Notes under the pieces: generated by a model
What the model saw: the letters and a program-made list of their open reading frames with translations, nothing else
Databases searched by the model: none
Told to the model about the DNA's origin: nothing
Shown here: positions 1 to 10,500 of the stretch, piece after piece
Position numbering within the stretch: the first letter of the stretch is position 1
Layout: each line of letters starts with the position of its first letter
Position numbers and translations under genes: made by a program
Origin: Nitriliruptoraceae bacterium
Lineage (GTDB): Bacteria; Actinomycetota; Nitriliruptoria; Nitriliruptorales; Nitriliruptoraceae
Length of the DNA: 64,000 nt
Reading direction: 5' to 3'
Assembly (NCBI GenBank): GCA_003558435.1
Contig: PWLR01000241.1
Coordinates: 1 to 64,000 of the forward strand

Positions 1-37
1 CGGGGTCCTGCTACGTACGGGTCCGGTCGACGGCGGA

Positions 38-448
38 CTACTCGTCGGCAGGGTCGGCCTTGACCGCCAGCACGGCGGCGTCGGCGTGCAGCAGGATGTC
101 CTGGGCATTCGAGCCGAGGATCAACTTGCCGACCGGCGAGCGACGTCGGATACCGATGACGATCATGTCGGCCTGCTCGTCCTTGGATGCCTGCAGCAGG
201 TCCTCGGCGGGGGCGTTGCCGCGGGCGTACTCGACCAGGCGGTAGGTGACCCCGGAAGCCTGCAGATCGGTCTCGAGCTTCTCGAACTCCTCACGGTAGC
301 TGAGCACGTGGTTGAGTTCGTCGCGCTCGCCGCCCCGCATGGAATGGACGACCAACAACTCGCCGTTTCGCAGCTGCGCCTCGGCGACGGCGCGCTTGAG
401 CGCCGCCCGTCCCTCGGGGGACCTGAGGAACCCCACAACGATACGCAC
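38..448 (-). CDS. Universal stress protein (UspA family)
   Basis: Usp fold motifs IVVGFLRSPEGRAAL and GIRRRSPVGKLILGSNAQDILLHADAAVLAV; GTG start at 448 preceded by AGGAG on the minus strand. Confidence 0.85.
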   Translation of the reverse strand: MRIVVGFLRSPEGRAALKRAVAEAQLRNGELLVVHSMRGGERDELNHVLSYREEFEKLETDLQASGVTYRLVEYARGNAPAEDLLQASKDEQADMIVIGIRRRSPVGKLILGSNAQDILLHADAAVLAVKADPADE

Positions 449-564
449 GATGTTCTCCTGATGGTCGGTCGATGATGGATCGAAGGATCTCACCGGTCTG
501 TCGGCTCACCATCCTAGTCAAGGTCACCGGCCTGGCGAGGGGTCCTTCGCCCCTGGTGTACCCG

Positions 565-586
565 CTCGTGGGGCCCACGCCACGAG
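565..586. promoter_or_regulatory. Inverted repeat CTCGTGG-N8-CCACGAG in the usp / E1-alpha intergenic region
   Basis: Perfect 7-bp arms read directly. Confidence 0.4.
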
Positions 587-665
587 ATGCCGCAACGCGC
601 GTGACCCGCGCGCGACGGGTGAGGCTCGCGCTTCGGGCGGCCGGCGCTGACTAGGGTCACGCCCG

Positions 666-685
666 GTGATCGCACCCGCGATCAC
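666..685. promoter_or_regulatory. 20-bp inverted repeat GTGATCGC-ACCC-GCGATCAC upstream of the E1-alpha operon
   Basis: Perfect 8-bp arms, about 150 bp upstream of the ATG at 834. Confidence 0.5.
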
Positions 686-833
686 TCCACCGAGGTATGC
701 GGCCACCCCGCAAGCCACGGTGAGACCCGGGCCGGACGGACTCCCTTGGGAGAGGGAGCACCACGAACGGTCCGTACCACGACGTGCACGTCCGGCCACC
801 CCGGGCCTGCCGCGGACGAGGAGTAGCCCGTTC

Positions 834-1994
834 ATGTCCGAGCCCGCCACCGAACCCTCCGCCCCGACCGACCGGCCCGACGGAGCCGAGGAGGTCGATC
901 CCCTCACGTTCCTCCCGGCCGACGAACCGGTCCACCTCGTGGACGCCGACGGCACCTACCACGAGGATCCGGATCACCCACTCGATCTGACCGACGAGCA
1001 GCTTCGGGAGCTGTATCGGCTGATGGTGGTCACCCGGAAGGTCGACCGCGAGGCGATCAACCTGCAACGCCAGGGACAGCTGGGTGTCTATGCCTCCTGC
1101 ATGGGTCAGGAAGCGGCACAGGTGGGATCGGCCTACGCGCTCGGCACCGACGACTGGATCTTCCCCTCCTACCGTGAGCTCGGCGCCGCGCTCGTCCGCG
1201 ATGTCGATGCGGCGGGGCTCCTGCACCTCTACCGCGGGACCTGGCTGTCCGATCACGACCCCTACAAGCACAACTTCGCGCTGATGGCGATCCCGATCGG
1301 GACCCAGGCGTTGCACGCCACCGGGTTCGCGATGGGGGCGAGATTCGATGGTAAGCCGATCGTGGCGATGACCTACTTCGGTGACGGCGGAACCTCGGAG
1401 GGCGATCCGCACGAGGCGATGACCTTCGCGGGGGTGATGAAATCCCCGGTGATCTTCTTCGTGCAGAACAACCAGTACGCGATCTCGGTGCCGCTGGCCA
1501 AGCAGACGGCGGCACCGACCTTGGCGCACAAGGCGATCGGGTACGGCCTTCCGGGGCGTCGCTGCGACGGCAACGACGTGTTGGCGACCTACGCGGTCAC
1601 CAAACGTGCCGTGGAGCGGGCCCGTGCCGGCCACGGGCCGACGTTCATCGAGGCCATGACCTACCGCATGGAGGCCCACACCACCTCCGACGATCCTTCC
1701 CGCTACCGCACCAAGGAGGAACTCGATGCCGCAGCCCTGACCGACCCGCTCGCCCGGATGCGCAACTACCTGACCAAACGCGATCTGTACGACGCGGAAC
1801 TCGAGGCCGCCATCGACGAGCAGGCCAAGGCGACCGCCACCTACGTGCGCGCCGGGATCTACGATGCGCCGCACGGCGATCCGATGGAGCTGTTCGACCA
1901 CGTCTACACGGACCCCCGGGGCCACTTCGAGGATCAGGTGGAGCAGTTGCGCGCCGAACTCGAGGGCGCGGGCGACGCGGAGGGGCAGGGCTGA
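834..1994 (+). CDS. 2-oxo-acid dehydrogenase E1 component, alpha subunit (branched-chain or pyruvate type)
   Basis: TPP-binding motif GDGGTSEGDPHEAMTFAGVMKSPVIFFVQNNQYAIS; ATG at 834 inside the longer ORF; followed by E1b/E2/E3. Confidence 0.9.
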   Translation: MSEPATEPSAPTDRPDGAEEVDPLTFLPADEPVHLVDADGTYHEDPDHPLDLTDEQLRELYRLMVVTRKVDREAINLQRQGQLGVYASCMGQEAAQVGSAYALGTDDWIFPSYRELGAALVRDVDAAGLLHLYRGTWLSDHDPYKHNFALMAIPIGTQALHATGFAMGARFDGKPIVAMTYFGDGGTSEGDPHEAMTFAGVMKSPVIFFVQNNQYAISVPLAKQTAAPTLAHKAIGYGLPGRRCDGNDVLATYAVTKRAVERARAGHGPTFIEAMTYRMEAHTTSDDPSRYRTKEELDAAALTDPLARMRNYLTKRDLYDAELEAAIDEQAKATATYVRAGIYDAPHGDPMELFDHVYTDPRGHFEDQVEQLRAELEGAGDAEGQG

Positions 1995-2965
1995 TGGCGG
2001 TCACGATGGCACAGGCGATCAACCAGGCACTCAAGGACGCGATGTCGGCCGACGATCGGGTGTTGATGTTCGGTGAGGACGTCGGCCGGCTCGGTGGGGT
2101 GTTCCGGGTCACCGATGGGTTGCAGGAGATGTTCGGCGAGGAGCGTTGTTTCGACACGCCGCTCGCGGAATCGGGGATCATCGGCACCGCGATCGGGTTG
2201 GCGATGTACGGCTACCGGCCGATCGCCGAGATGCAGTTCGACGGGTTCACCTACCCGGCGTTCGAGCAGATCGTCAGTCACCTCGCGAAGATGCCCAACC
2301 GGTCGCGCGGCACCGTGAAGCTGCCGGTGACCGTCCGGATCCCGTTCGGTGGCGGCATCGGCGCGGTCGAGCACCACTCGGAATCGCCGGAGGCCTACTG
2401 GGCGCACACGGCGGGGCTCAAGGTGTTCACGCCGGGCACGCCCGAGGACGGCTACTCGATGATGCGCGAGTCGATCGAGTCGGACGATCCGGTGATCTTC
2501 CTCGAGCCCAAGCGGCGCTACTGGATGAAGTCCGATCAGCAGTTGCCGGTCACCACCCAGCCCGCTCGCGAGGCCGTGGTCCGTCGCGAGGGCACGGACG
2601 TGTCGGTGTTCTGTTACGGGCCGATGGTGCGTACCGCGCTGGAGGCTGCGGACGCCGCTGCCGACGAGGGCTGGTCGCTGGAGATCGTGGACCTGCGCTC
2701 GCTCGCACCGCTCGACACCGCATCGATCGTGGCCTCGGTGAAGCGGACCGGCCGTGCGATCGTGGTGCACGAGGCGGCACGGAACCTCGGGTTGGGTGCG
2801 GAGATCGCCGCCCGCATCCAGGAGGGCGCGTTCTACCACCTGGAGGCGCCGGTGCTCCGGGCGACGGGTTTCGACACGCCGTACCCACCCGCGAAGCTCG
2901 AGGAGTACTGGCTGCCCGACGTCGACCGGATCCTCGATGCGGTCGAACGGTCGCTCGCCTACTGA
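1994..2965 (+). CDS. 2-oxo-acid dehydrogenase E1 component, beta subunit
   Basis: MAQAINQALKDAMSADDRVLMFGEDVG; VDLRSLAPLDTASIVASVKRTGRAIVVHEA; overlaps the E1a stop. Confidence 0.93.
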   Translation: MAVTMAQAINQALKDAMSADDRVLMFGEDVGRLGGVFRVTDGLQEMFGEERCFDTPLAESGIIGTAIGLAMYGYRPIAEMQFDGFTYPAFEQIVSHLAKMPNRSRGTVKLPVTVRIPFGGGIGAVEHHSESPEAYWAHTAGLKVFTPGTPEDGYSMMRESIESDDPVIFLEPKRRYWMKSDQQLPVTTQPAREAVVRREGTDVSVFCYGPMVRTALEAADAAADEGWSLEIVDLRSLAPLDTASIVASVKRTGRAIVVHEAARNLGLGAEIAARIQEGAFYHLEAPVLRATGFDTPYPPAKLEEYWLPDVDRILDAVERSLAY

Positions 2966-3017
2966 CCGTTGTCTGCGCCTGAACGTGCAGGACGGCCATC
3001 AGCCAAGGAGTAGCTCC

Positions 3018-4595
3018 ATGAGCGACATCAAGGACTTCAAGCTGCCGGATCTCGGGGAGGGCCTCGAGGAAGGCGAGATCGTCGAGTGGCACGTCGAGGT
3101 CGGTGATGTGATCGAACTGAACCAGACCATCGCCGACGTGGAGACCGCGAAGGCGGTCGTCGCGGTGCCCTCACCGTTCGCCGGGGTCGTGGTCGAGCGC
3201 ATCGGCGAGATCGGGGAGGCGCTGGAGGTCGGGTCGGTGTTCGTGCGCATCGACGTCTCCGAGGGGGCCGTGGCCGGGGCAGGGGAGCCGACCCACCAGG
3301 GTGGGGCGTCGCCGGCGCAGGGCGGGTTCGAGGCCGACCCGCAGGCCGCGAAGGCCTCCGCGCCGGATCCGGACGCCACGCCGACGGACGCGATCGCCGA
3401 CGACACGGGGCCGGCCGATGCCGGCCGCGGCTCGACGGGGTTGGACGCCGACGAGGAACCCCAACCGCTGGTCGGCTACGGGCAGGGCAAGTCCGGCCCC
3501 GCCCGGGGGCGGCGCCGGCGCGGTGCTGCCGGCGGGGAGGTGGGCGCTGACGCCGCCGACGGCTCCGCGCCGGCCGCGGTCCTGGCCAAGCCCCCGGTGC
3601 GCAAGCTCGCCAAGGACCTCGGGGTCGACCTGGCGGCGCTCGCCCCCGGGTCCGGACCCGAGGGCGTGATCACCCGCGACGACGTGCACGCTGCGGCGTC
3701 ATCGGCGCCGGCCGAAGCAGGCCGACGTGCGGGCGAGCCGACCCGCGGTGCCCCGCCGGCGGCGCCGGGCGCTGTCCGCTCCGCGCCGGCGGCGCCTGTC
3801 GCGCAACCCGAACTCCGAGGTGGCGCGGGCGAGAAGGCGGTGCCGGGCTTCCGTGGGCGGGTGCCGGGCGAGGTCGAGCAGATCCGCGGCATCCGTAAGC
3901 GGATCGTGGAGAAGATGGAGCTCTCGCGCCGGGAGATCCCGGAGGCGACCTGCTCACGCGAGGCCGATCTGACCGAGTTGTGGGAGGTGCGCAAGACCCT
4001 GACCGCCATGGCGCGCGAGGAGGGTTTCGACGTCAAGATCACGCCCTTCTCGCTCGTGATGCGGGCGGCGGTGATGGGCCTGCGCCGGTTCCCGACGCTC
4101 AACGCCCGGATCGACCGCGAGGCCGGCGAGATCCACCTGCTGGAGCACATCAACCTCGGGTTCGCGGCCGACACCGATCGTGGGCTGATGGTCCCCAACA
4201 TCAAGGACGCCCACACCAAGTCGACCCTGCAGCTCGCGCTGGAACTCACCGACTTGGCCGGTCAGGCCCGGGACGGCTCCATCGGGCCGGGACCGCTGAC
4301 CGGTGGGACCTTCACGGTCAACAACTACGGCGCGTTCGGCAACGACGACGGTGACCCGATCATCAACCACCCGGAGGGCGCGATCCTCGGCATCGGAGCG
4401 ATCCGGGAGCGGCCGTGGGTGGTCCCCTCGCGCTCGGGGGACCCCGAGGCGCCCGGTGAACTCGCGGTGCGGCGTGTCGCGCGCCTGACCCTCGCGTTCG
4501 ACCACCGGATCTGCGACGGCGGGGAAGCCGGCCGGTTCGTGACCTACGTCTCCGACCTCTGCGAGCAGCCCGCCAAGCTGCTCCTGCACGTCTGA
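3018..4595 (+). CDS. 2-oxo-acid dehydrogenase E2 (dihydrolipoamide acyltransferase)
   Basis: Single N-terminal lipoyl domain (DVETAKAVVAVPSPFAG), peripheral subunit-binding domain, catalytic DHRICDGG. Confidence 0.92.
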   Translation: MSDIKDFKLPDLGEGLEEGEIVEWHVEVGDVIELNQTIADVETAKAVVAVPSPFAGVVVERIGEIGEALEVGSVFVRIDVSEGAVAGAGEPTHQGGASPAQGGFEADPQAAKASAPDPDATPTDAIADDTGPADAGRGSTGLDADEEPQPLVGYGQGKSGPARGRRRRGAAGGEVGADAADGSAPAAVLAKPPVRKLAKDLGVDLAALAPGSGPEGVITRDDVHAAASSAPAEAGRRAGEPTRGAPPAAPGAVRSAPAAPVAQPELRGGAGEKAVPGFRGRVPGEVEQIRGIRKRIVEKMELSRREIPEATCSREADLTELWEVRKTLTAMAREEGFDVKITPFSLVMRAAVMGLRRFPTLNARIDREAGEIHLLEHINLGFAADTDRGLMVPNIKDAHTKSTLQLALELTDLAGQARDGSIGPGPLTGGTFTVNNYGAFGNDDGDPIINHPEGAILGIGAIRERPWVVPSRSGDPEAPGELAVRRVARLTLAFDHRICDGGEAGRFVTYVSDLCEQPAKLLLHV

Positions 4596-4618
4596 TGGCG
4601 GCCAACGAGGAGAGCCCC

Positions 4619-6109
4619 ATGCACGACATCGTGGTGCTCGGGGGCGGCCCGGGCGGCTACGCGGTCGCGTTCCGGGCGGCGGCGCGCGGCCTCACCGTCG
4701 CGATGGTCGAACAAGCCGAGGTCGGTGGCACCTGCCTGCACCGCGGCTGCATCCCGTCGAAGTCGATCCTGCACGTCGCGGAGGTCCTCGAGGAGGTGCA
4801 CCGGGCGGACACGCTCGGGTTGAAGCTCACCTTCGACGGGTTGGACGGCGACGCGCTGTCGGCGTTCCGCACCGGGGTGATCGATCAGCTGCACAAGGGC
4901 CTGGAGTTCCTCGCGAACAAGCGCACCACCCTCCACCACGGACGTGGGCGGATCGTGCGCGAGGAGGATGGTGGGCTGGCCGTCGAGGTCACGCCCGTCG
5001 ATGGTGGGGAGCCGGCGCGTGTCCGCGCACGTCATGTCGTGCTCGCCACCGGTTCGGTCCCGCGCGGACTGCCCGGCATCGAGATCGATGGTGAGGTGGT
5101 GCAGACCTCCGACGAGGCGCTGTGGTTCACCGCCGCTCCGGAGCATGCCGTGATCATCGGTGCCGGCGCGATCGGTATGGAGTTCGCGTCGATGTGGCGT
5201 CCGATGGGCAGTCGGGTCACGGTCGTGGAGGCGCTCGACCGGGTGCTGCCGCTCGAGGACGTCGACAGCTCGAAGGCGATCACCAAGGCCTACCGACGGC
5301 GGGGCATCGACGTGATGACCTCGACGCGGCTGCGATCGATCGACGTCGTCGACGGCCGTGCCACCATCGAGGTCGAGGTGACCGGGGCGGCGGGTGGGAA
5401 GACCGGGGCGGCGGGTGGACAGGCGTGGTCGGCGACCGAGCAGTTGCAGGCCGACCGCGTCCTGATCGCGACCGGGCGTGCGCCCAACACCGCCGACACC
5501 GGGGCGCAGGAACTGGGCGTGCTCGACGAACGCGGTTTCGCGGTCACCGACGCCTACGGCGCGACCGAGGTCGCGGGCCTGTGGGCCGTGGGTGATGTCC
5601 GACCCACGCTGGCGTTGGCACACGCCGCGTTCGCGGAGGGGTTCGTCGTCGCCGACCGCATCGCGGGCATCGACGGGGTGGCACCGGTCGACCACGTCCA
5701 CACGCCACGGGTGACCTACTGCCATCCGGAGGTCGCCTCGGTCGGGCTCACCGAGGCCGAGGCCCGCGAGCACCACGGCGACGACGCGGTCGAGGTCACG
5801 ACCTACTCGATGAAGGCCAACGCCAAGGGCATCATCGCCGGCTCGGACGGGCACGTGAAGGTCGTGCACGCGGCCGGCGAGGTGCCGACCGGTGCGCCGG
5901 GCACGGTGCCCGCGCCGGGCGGTCCCGTCCTCGGTGTCCACCTGGTGGGCCCGCACGCCACCGACCTGATCGGGGAGGCCACCCTGGCGACCGCCTGGGA
6001 GGCGGTGCCCGCGGAGCTCGCGGCCATCACCCACGCCCATCCGTCGTTGTACGAAGCCATGGGGGAGGCGTTCCAGGCCGCAGCCGGGCTACCGTTCCAC
6101 GGCCACTGA
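4619..6109 (+). CDS. lpdA: Dihydrolipoamide dehydrogenase (E3)
   Basis: FAD motif GGGPGGYAVAFRAAARG, redox disulfide GGTCLHRGCIPSK; alternative start at 4595 overlaps the E2 stop. Confidence 0.93.
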   Translation: MHDIVVLGGGPGGYAVAFRAAARGLTVAMVEQAEVGGTCLHRGCIPSKSILHVAEVLEEVHRADTLGLKLTFDGLDGDALSAFRTGVIDQLHKGLEFLANKRTTLHHGRGRIVREEDGGLAVEVTPVDGGEPARVRARHVVLATGSVPRGLPGIEIDGEVVQTSDEALWFTAAPEHAVIIGAGAIGMEFASMWRPMGSRVTVVEALDRVLPLEDVDSSKAITKAYRRRGIDVMTSTRLRSIDVVDGRATIEVEVTGAAGGKTGAAGGQAWSATEQLQADRVLIATGRAPNTADTGAQELGVLDERGFAVTDAYGATEVAGLWAVGDVRPTLALAHAAFAEGFVVADRIAGIDGVAPVDHVHTPRVTYCHPEVASVGLTEAEAREHHGDDAVEVTTYSMKANAKGIIAGSDGHVKVVHAAGEVPTGAPGTVPAPGGPVLGVHLVGPHATDLIGEATLATAWEAVPAELAAITHAHPSLYEAMGEAFQAAAGLPFHGH

Positions 6110-6131
6110 CCTCGACCGACGGAGGCCTCAG

Positions 6132-6959
6132 GTGCCCGCGCCCCCCATGCGGTGGACGAGCCTCGTGGACGATGACGACGGGGAACTCGGCGACGTGCTG
6201 CGCGACATCGAGCGCGACGTGCCGCCGTTCCTCGCAGAGCTCACGGCCAAGCACCGGCGGCACGTCACGGCCTCGTTCCCGGAGCACTCGTGGGTGGTCG
6301 CCGAGGACGACCTCCCGGTCGCTGCGGTGCGGGCGCTGCCGTTGCGCTGGGACGGGTCGGTCGACGATGCGCCTGCCGGCGGCGCCGGCGAAGCGGTGGG
6401 CCGCACGGCCGGGGGCGGCGCGGACACTCTGGCCGTGCTCGATATCACGGTCGCGTACGGCGCCCGCGGTCGCGGGGTGGGTGCGGCGGTCCTCGCCGGA
6501 CTCGACGCCAGGCGCCAGGCGGGCGGTCTCGCGCGCACGTTGGTCCTCCTGCGTCCCCACGCGAAGGCGGCCTATCCACTGATCCCGTTCGCCCGGTACC
6601 TCTCGTTCACGACGCCGTCCGAGGAGCCCTTCGATCCCTGGGTGCGTGCCGCGTGGCGGGCCGGGTACGCGCCCGTGCTGGGCGTCGAGCGGTCGCTGAA
6701 CGCCTCCGCCGACCTGCCGAGCTGGCAGCGGTGGCTGGACGTCGCGGTCCCGGGCTCGGGCCCCTACCTGGTCGAGGGTGCGATCAAGCCCGCGATCATC
6801 GAGCTCGAACTCGGGGAGGGGCGCTACCGGGAGCCGCACCTGTGGATGGGCTCGGGCGAGGAGGTCGTCCGCGGGCGCGACGGGTGGGTCGCCTCGCTCG
6901 GCCGGGCCGGCGTCGTGGCCGGGGACCGCGCCCACCGTGAGGTGAAACGCTCGCGGTGA
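6132..6959 (+). CDS. GNAT-like N-acetyltransferase
   Basis: VAYGARGRGVGAAVLAGLDARRQAGG acetyl-CoA-binding-like motif; GTG start after GGAGGCCTCAG. Confidence 0.6.
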   Translation: MPAPPMRWTSLVDDDDGELGDVLRDIERDVPPFLAELTAKHRRHVTASFPEHSWVVAEDDLPVAAVRALPLRWDGSVDDAPAGGAGEAVGRTAGGGADTLAVLDITVAYGARGRGVGAAVLAGLDARRQAGGLARTLVLLRPHAKAAYPLIPFARYLSFTTPSEEPFDPWVRAAWRAGYAPVLGVERSLNASADLPSWQRWLDVAVPGSGPYLVEGAIKPAIIELELGEGRYREPHLWMGSGEEVVRGRDGWVASLGRAGVVAGDRAHREVKRSR

Positions 6960-7353
6960 GCATCCGAACGGGCCGTGGCGGCGAGCGCCTGCCGCGTAGT
7001 TCGCTGTCCGATGACTTGTCGCCGTCGCCGGTGTGGCCTGCGACCGGCTTGGGCGGACGCGACCACGGCGAGCGACGCCGAGGGCGTGCTCGAAACCGAG
7101 ATGGCCCCCGAGGACCGGGCCACGGGACGACGGGCGAGGGCGACGAGGTCGGGATCTGCAACACGTCCAGGTAGGTGATCGACTGCGCCGAATGGCCGGT
7201 GCGCGCTGCTGGGGTGGTGCCGACCCGATGTCGCTGCAGTCCTGATCGTCGGCGGACGCTCACATCGCATCTGCGAACGCCCGTGGTGGTACTGGTGACG
7301 TTCCGGGATCGCCTCCACCGCGCGGCGTGACATCGTCGGCTGTTCCCGAGGTC

Positions 7354-7386
7354 GGTCAAGTGTTCCCGGTCATTTGTTCACCTTCC
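7354..7386 (+). promoter_or_regulatory. Candidate PHO-box-like direct repeats (GGTCAAGTGTT / CCCGGTCATTT / GTTCACCTTCC)
   Basis: Two G[GT]TCA units in 22-nt (2x11) register, upstream of the secreted nuclease gene; middle unit is degenerate. Confidence 0.35.
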
Positions 7387-7501
7387 CGTAACCTCGGCGC
7401 GCCGCTGCGTAGGGATGTTCGGATTAGCGTCGCCGCGACCGTCCGAGATGTCCGGGACGGAGCCATCCCGCCCGAGACCGGGCGCGACACCGGAGCCGCC
7501 T

Positions 7502-10500
7502 GTGACTTCTGCAACTCACCGATCCCCGGGCCGGGCGGCGCTCGCGCTGCTGAGCGCGCTCGCGCTGGCACTGACCCTGCTGCCGCCGATCACCTCGTCG
7601 GCCTCGGCGCAGGCGAGCGGTTCTGGTGCCGACCTCGTGCTCAGTCAGGTGTACGGGGGCGGTGGCAACGCGGGTGCGCCGTTCACCAACGATTTCGCCG
7701 AGGTGTTCAACGCCGGGGACGCGTCGGTGGAGCTGTCGGGGCTGAGCGTGCAGTACGCCTCGGCGACGGGGGCGGGGAACTTCGGTGCGAACACGGGACT
7801 ACGGGTTTCGCTGACCGGTTCCCTGGCTCCGGGCCAGTACCACCTGGTGGAGCTCGCATCTGGTGGTGCCAACGGTGAGGCGCTACCCACGCCGGACACG
7901 ACCGGCACGATCAACGCTGCGGGTGCCTCGGGCAAGTTCGCCCTGGTGACCGGGACGGACTCGCTGGGCTGCAACGGCTCGGAGGCTCAGCCGTGCTCGG
8001 CCGAGCAGTTGGAGCGGATCGTGGACCTGGTCGGCTACGGCTCGGCCAACTTCTTCGAAGGGTCGGGCGCGGCGCCGACGCTGAGCAACTCGACCGCGGC
8101 GTTCCGCGCGGACGACGGGTGCACCGACACCGATGACAACGCGGCCGACTTCACCGCCGACAGCCCGGCTCCGCGCAACTCCGCCAGCCCCACCAACCCG
8201 TGCGCCGACCCGGTCGGTCCGATCGTGGTGATGAGCCAGGGCTACGGCGCGGGTGGCAACGCCGGCGCGGTGCTCACCAACGACTACATCGAGTTGTTCA
8301 ACCGCGGAGACGCCCCCGCGGACGTCGCCGGCTGGACGCTTCGTTACGCCTCCGCAACCGGTTCCAGCTGGCTCAACAACACGGTCCTGCCGGCCGGGGC
8401 CAGCATCCCCCCAGGCGGCTACTACCTCGTGCAACTGGCGGGCGGGGCCAACGGTGAGCCGCTGCCCACCGCGGACGCCACCGGCACCATCAACATGGCG
8501 GGATCGAACGGCAAGATCGCGCTGTTCACGACCAACGCCGACGTACCGACCTCGACCTGCCCGACCGGGTTCGACTCGCTCGTGGACTTCATCGGGTTCG
8601 GCACCGCCAACTGCTTCGAAGGTGACGGCCCTGCGCCGGCACCGAGCACCACCAACGCGATCTTCCGCGCGGACGACGGGTGCACCGACACCGATGACAA
8701 CGCGGCCGACTTCACCGCCGACAGCCCGGCTCCGCGCAACTCCGCCAGCCCCGCCAACCCCTGCGCCGGGGGCGGTGACCAGCCGCCGGTGAACCAGCCG
8801 GTCGTCCCCGCGTGTGAGGACCTCACGGTCACCGCGGGTGAGGGTGGAGCGGTCGAGCTGAGCGCGAGCGACGCCGACGGCACGGTCGTGACCTCGTCGA
8901 TCACCGGCGGGGCCACCGAGGGCGTCACCCTCGTGAACGAGGCGCCCGCGACCGAGCTCGGCGGGACCTACACCGTCGACGTGGCCGTGGATGAGGCCCT
9001 GGCGGTCGGCACCTACGGGCTCGACGTCACCTTCAGCAACGACGACCCCGAGCCCCAGACCGCCGACTGCACGGTCACGGTGACCGTGCAGGGCGATGTG
9101 TGTGCCGTACCGGAGACCGACCTGACCCCGATCAACGCGATCCAGGGCTCCGGGTCCGCCACGCCGCTCGACGGCCAGCCCGTGGTCACCCGCGGAGTGG
9201 TCACCTCGGCGTTCCCCTCCGGCGGAGCGACCGGCATCCCGAACAACCACGGGCTCCGTGGCTTCTTCATCGAAGCGATCGCCGCTGATCGCGACGACGA
9301 CCCGCAGACCTCCGAGGGCCTGTTCGTCTTCGACTTCGCGGGCGTCTACGACTCGGAGCTCGGCGATCTGGTGTACGTGGCCGGCACCGCCGGTGAGAGC
9401 TTCACCATCACGCAGGTCTCGTCGGACACCTTCGCGACCTGCGACGGGGTCGAGGTCGACACGACCCTGCCACCGCCGGCAGAGCTGCCCCTGCCGGTCG
9501 CGCCCACCGATCGGAACGAGGTGCTCGAGCCGCTCGAGTCGATGCGGGTCAGCCACCCGGAGCTGACGTTGGTGGAGTTCTTCCAGCTGGAGCGCTTCGG
9601 CGACGTGCGTGTCTCGTCGGGCGGGATCTTCGACAACCCGACCAACGTGGTCGACCCGCGTGATGACGACGCCTACAACGCGATCGTCGACTTCAACGCG
9701 GCCAACAACATCGTCCTCTCCTCCGGTCGGACGGCACAGAACATCAACCGACCCGGACCCGAGGGCACCCCGCCTCTGCCGTTCCTCGAGCCGGGGGACA
9801 CGCTGCGCATCGGTGACCAGCTGATCGAGCAGACGTTCATCATGTACTTCTCGTTCAACCAGTGGCGCCTGCAGCCGATCGACATCGACGAGTTGTCGGA
9901 GGACTTCCAGAAGAACCGCACCCGTCCACGTCCGCTCACCCCACCGGAGGTTGGTGGCAACCTCACCGTCGCCAGCTACAACGTCCTGAACTACTTCAAC
10001 GGTGACGGTGAGGGTGGCGGGTTCCCGACCGCTCGCGGCGCGCTGAACCCCTCCGAACTCGACCGGCAGAGCGAGAAGCTGGTCGCGGCCGTCGCCGAGA
10101 TCGACGCCGACATCGTCGGGCTGATCGAGATGGAGAACGACGGCGGAGAATTCCAGGCCACCCAGGAGTTCGTGGAACGGCTCAACGCCTGGTATGGCGA
10201 CGAGGTCTACGACTTCATCGACACCGGCGTGATTGGCACCGATGCGATCAAGCAGGCGTTCATCTACAAGCCCTCGACGGTCGAGCTGACCGGTGATTAC
10301 GCCATCCTGGACACCTCGGTCGACCCGAGGTTCGAGGACAACCGCAGCCGCCCGGCTCTCGCCCAGACCTTCACGGAGATCGCCACCGGCGAGGCCATCA
10401 CGGTCACCGTGAACCACTTCAAGTCGAAGGGTTCCGCCTGCGCTCCTGCGGACAACGATCCCCGACAGGGCAACTGCAACGGTGTGCGGACACGGGCGTC

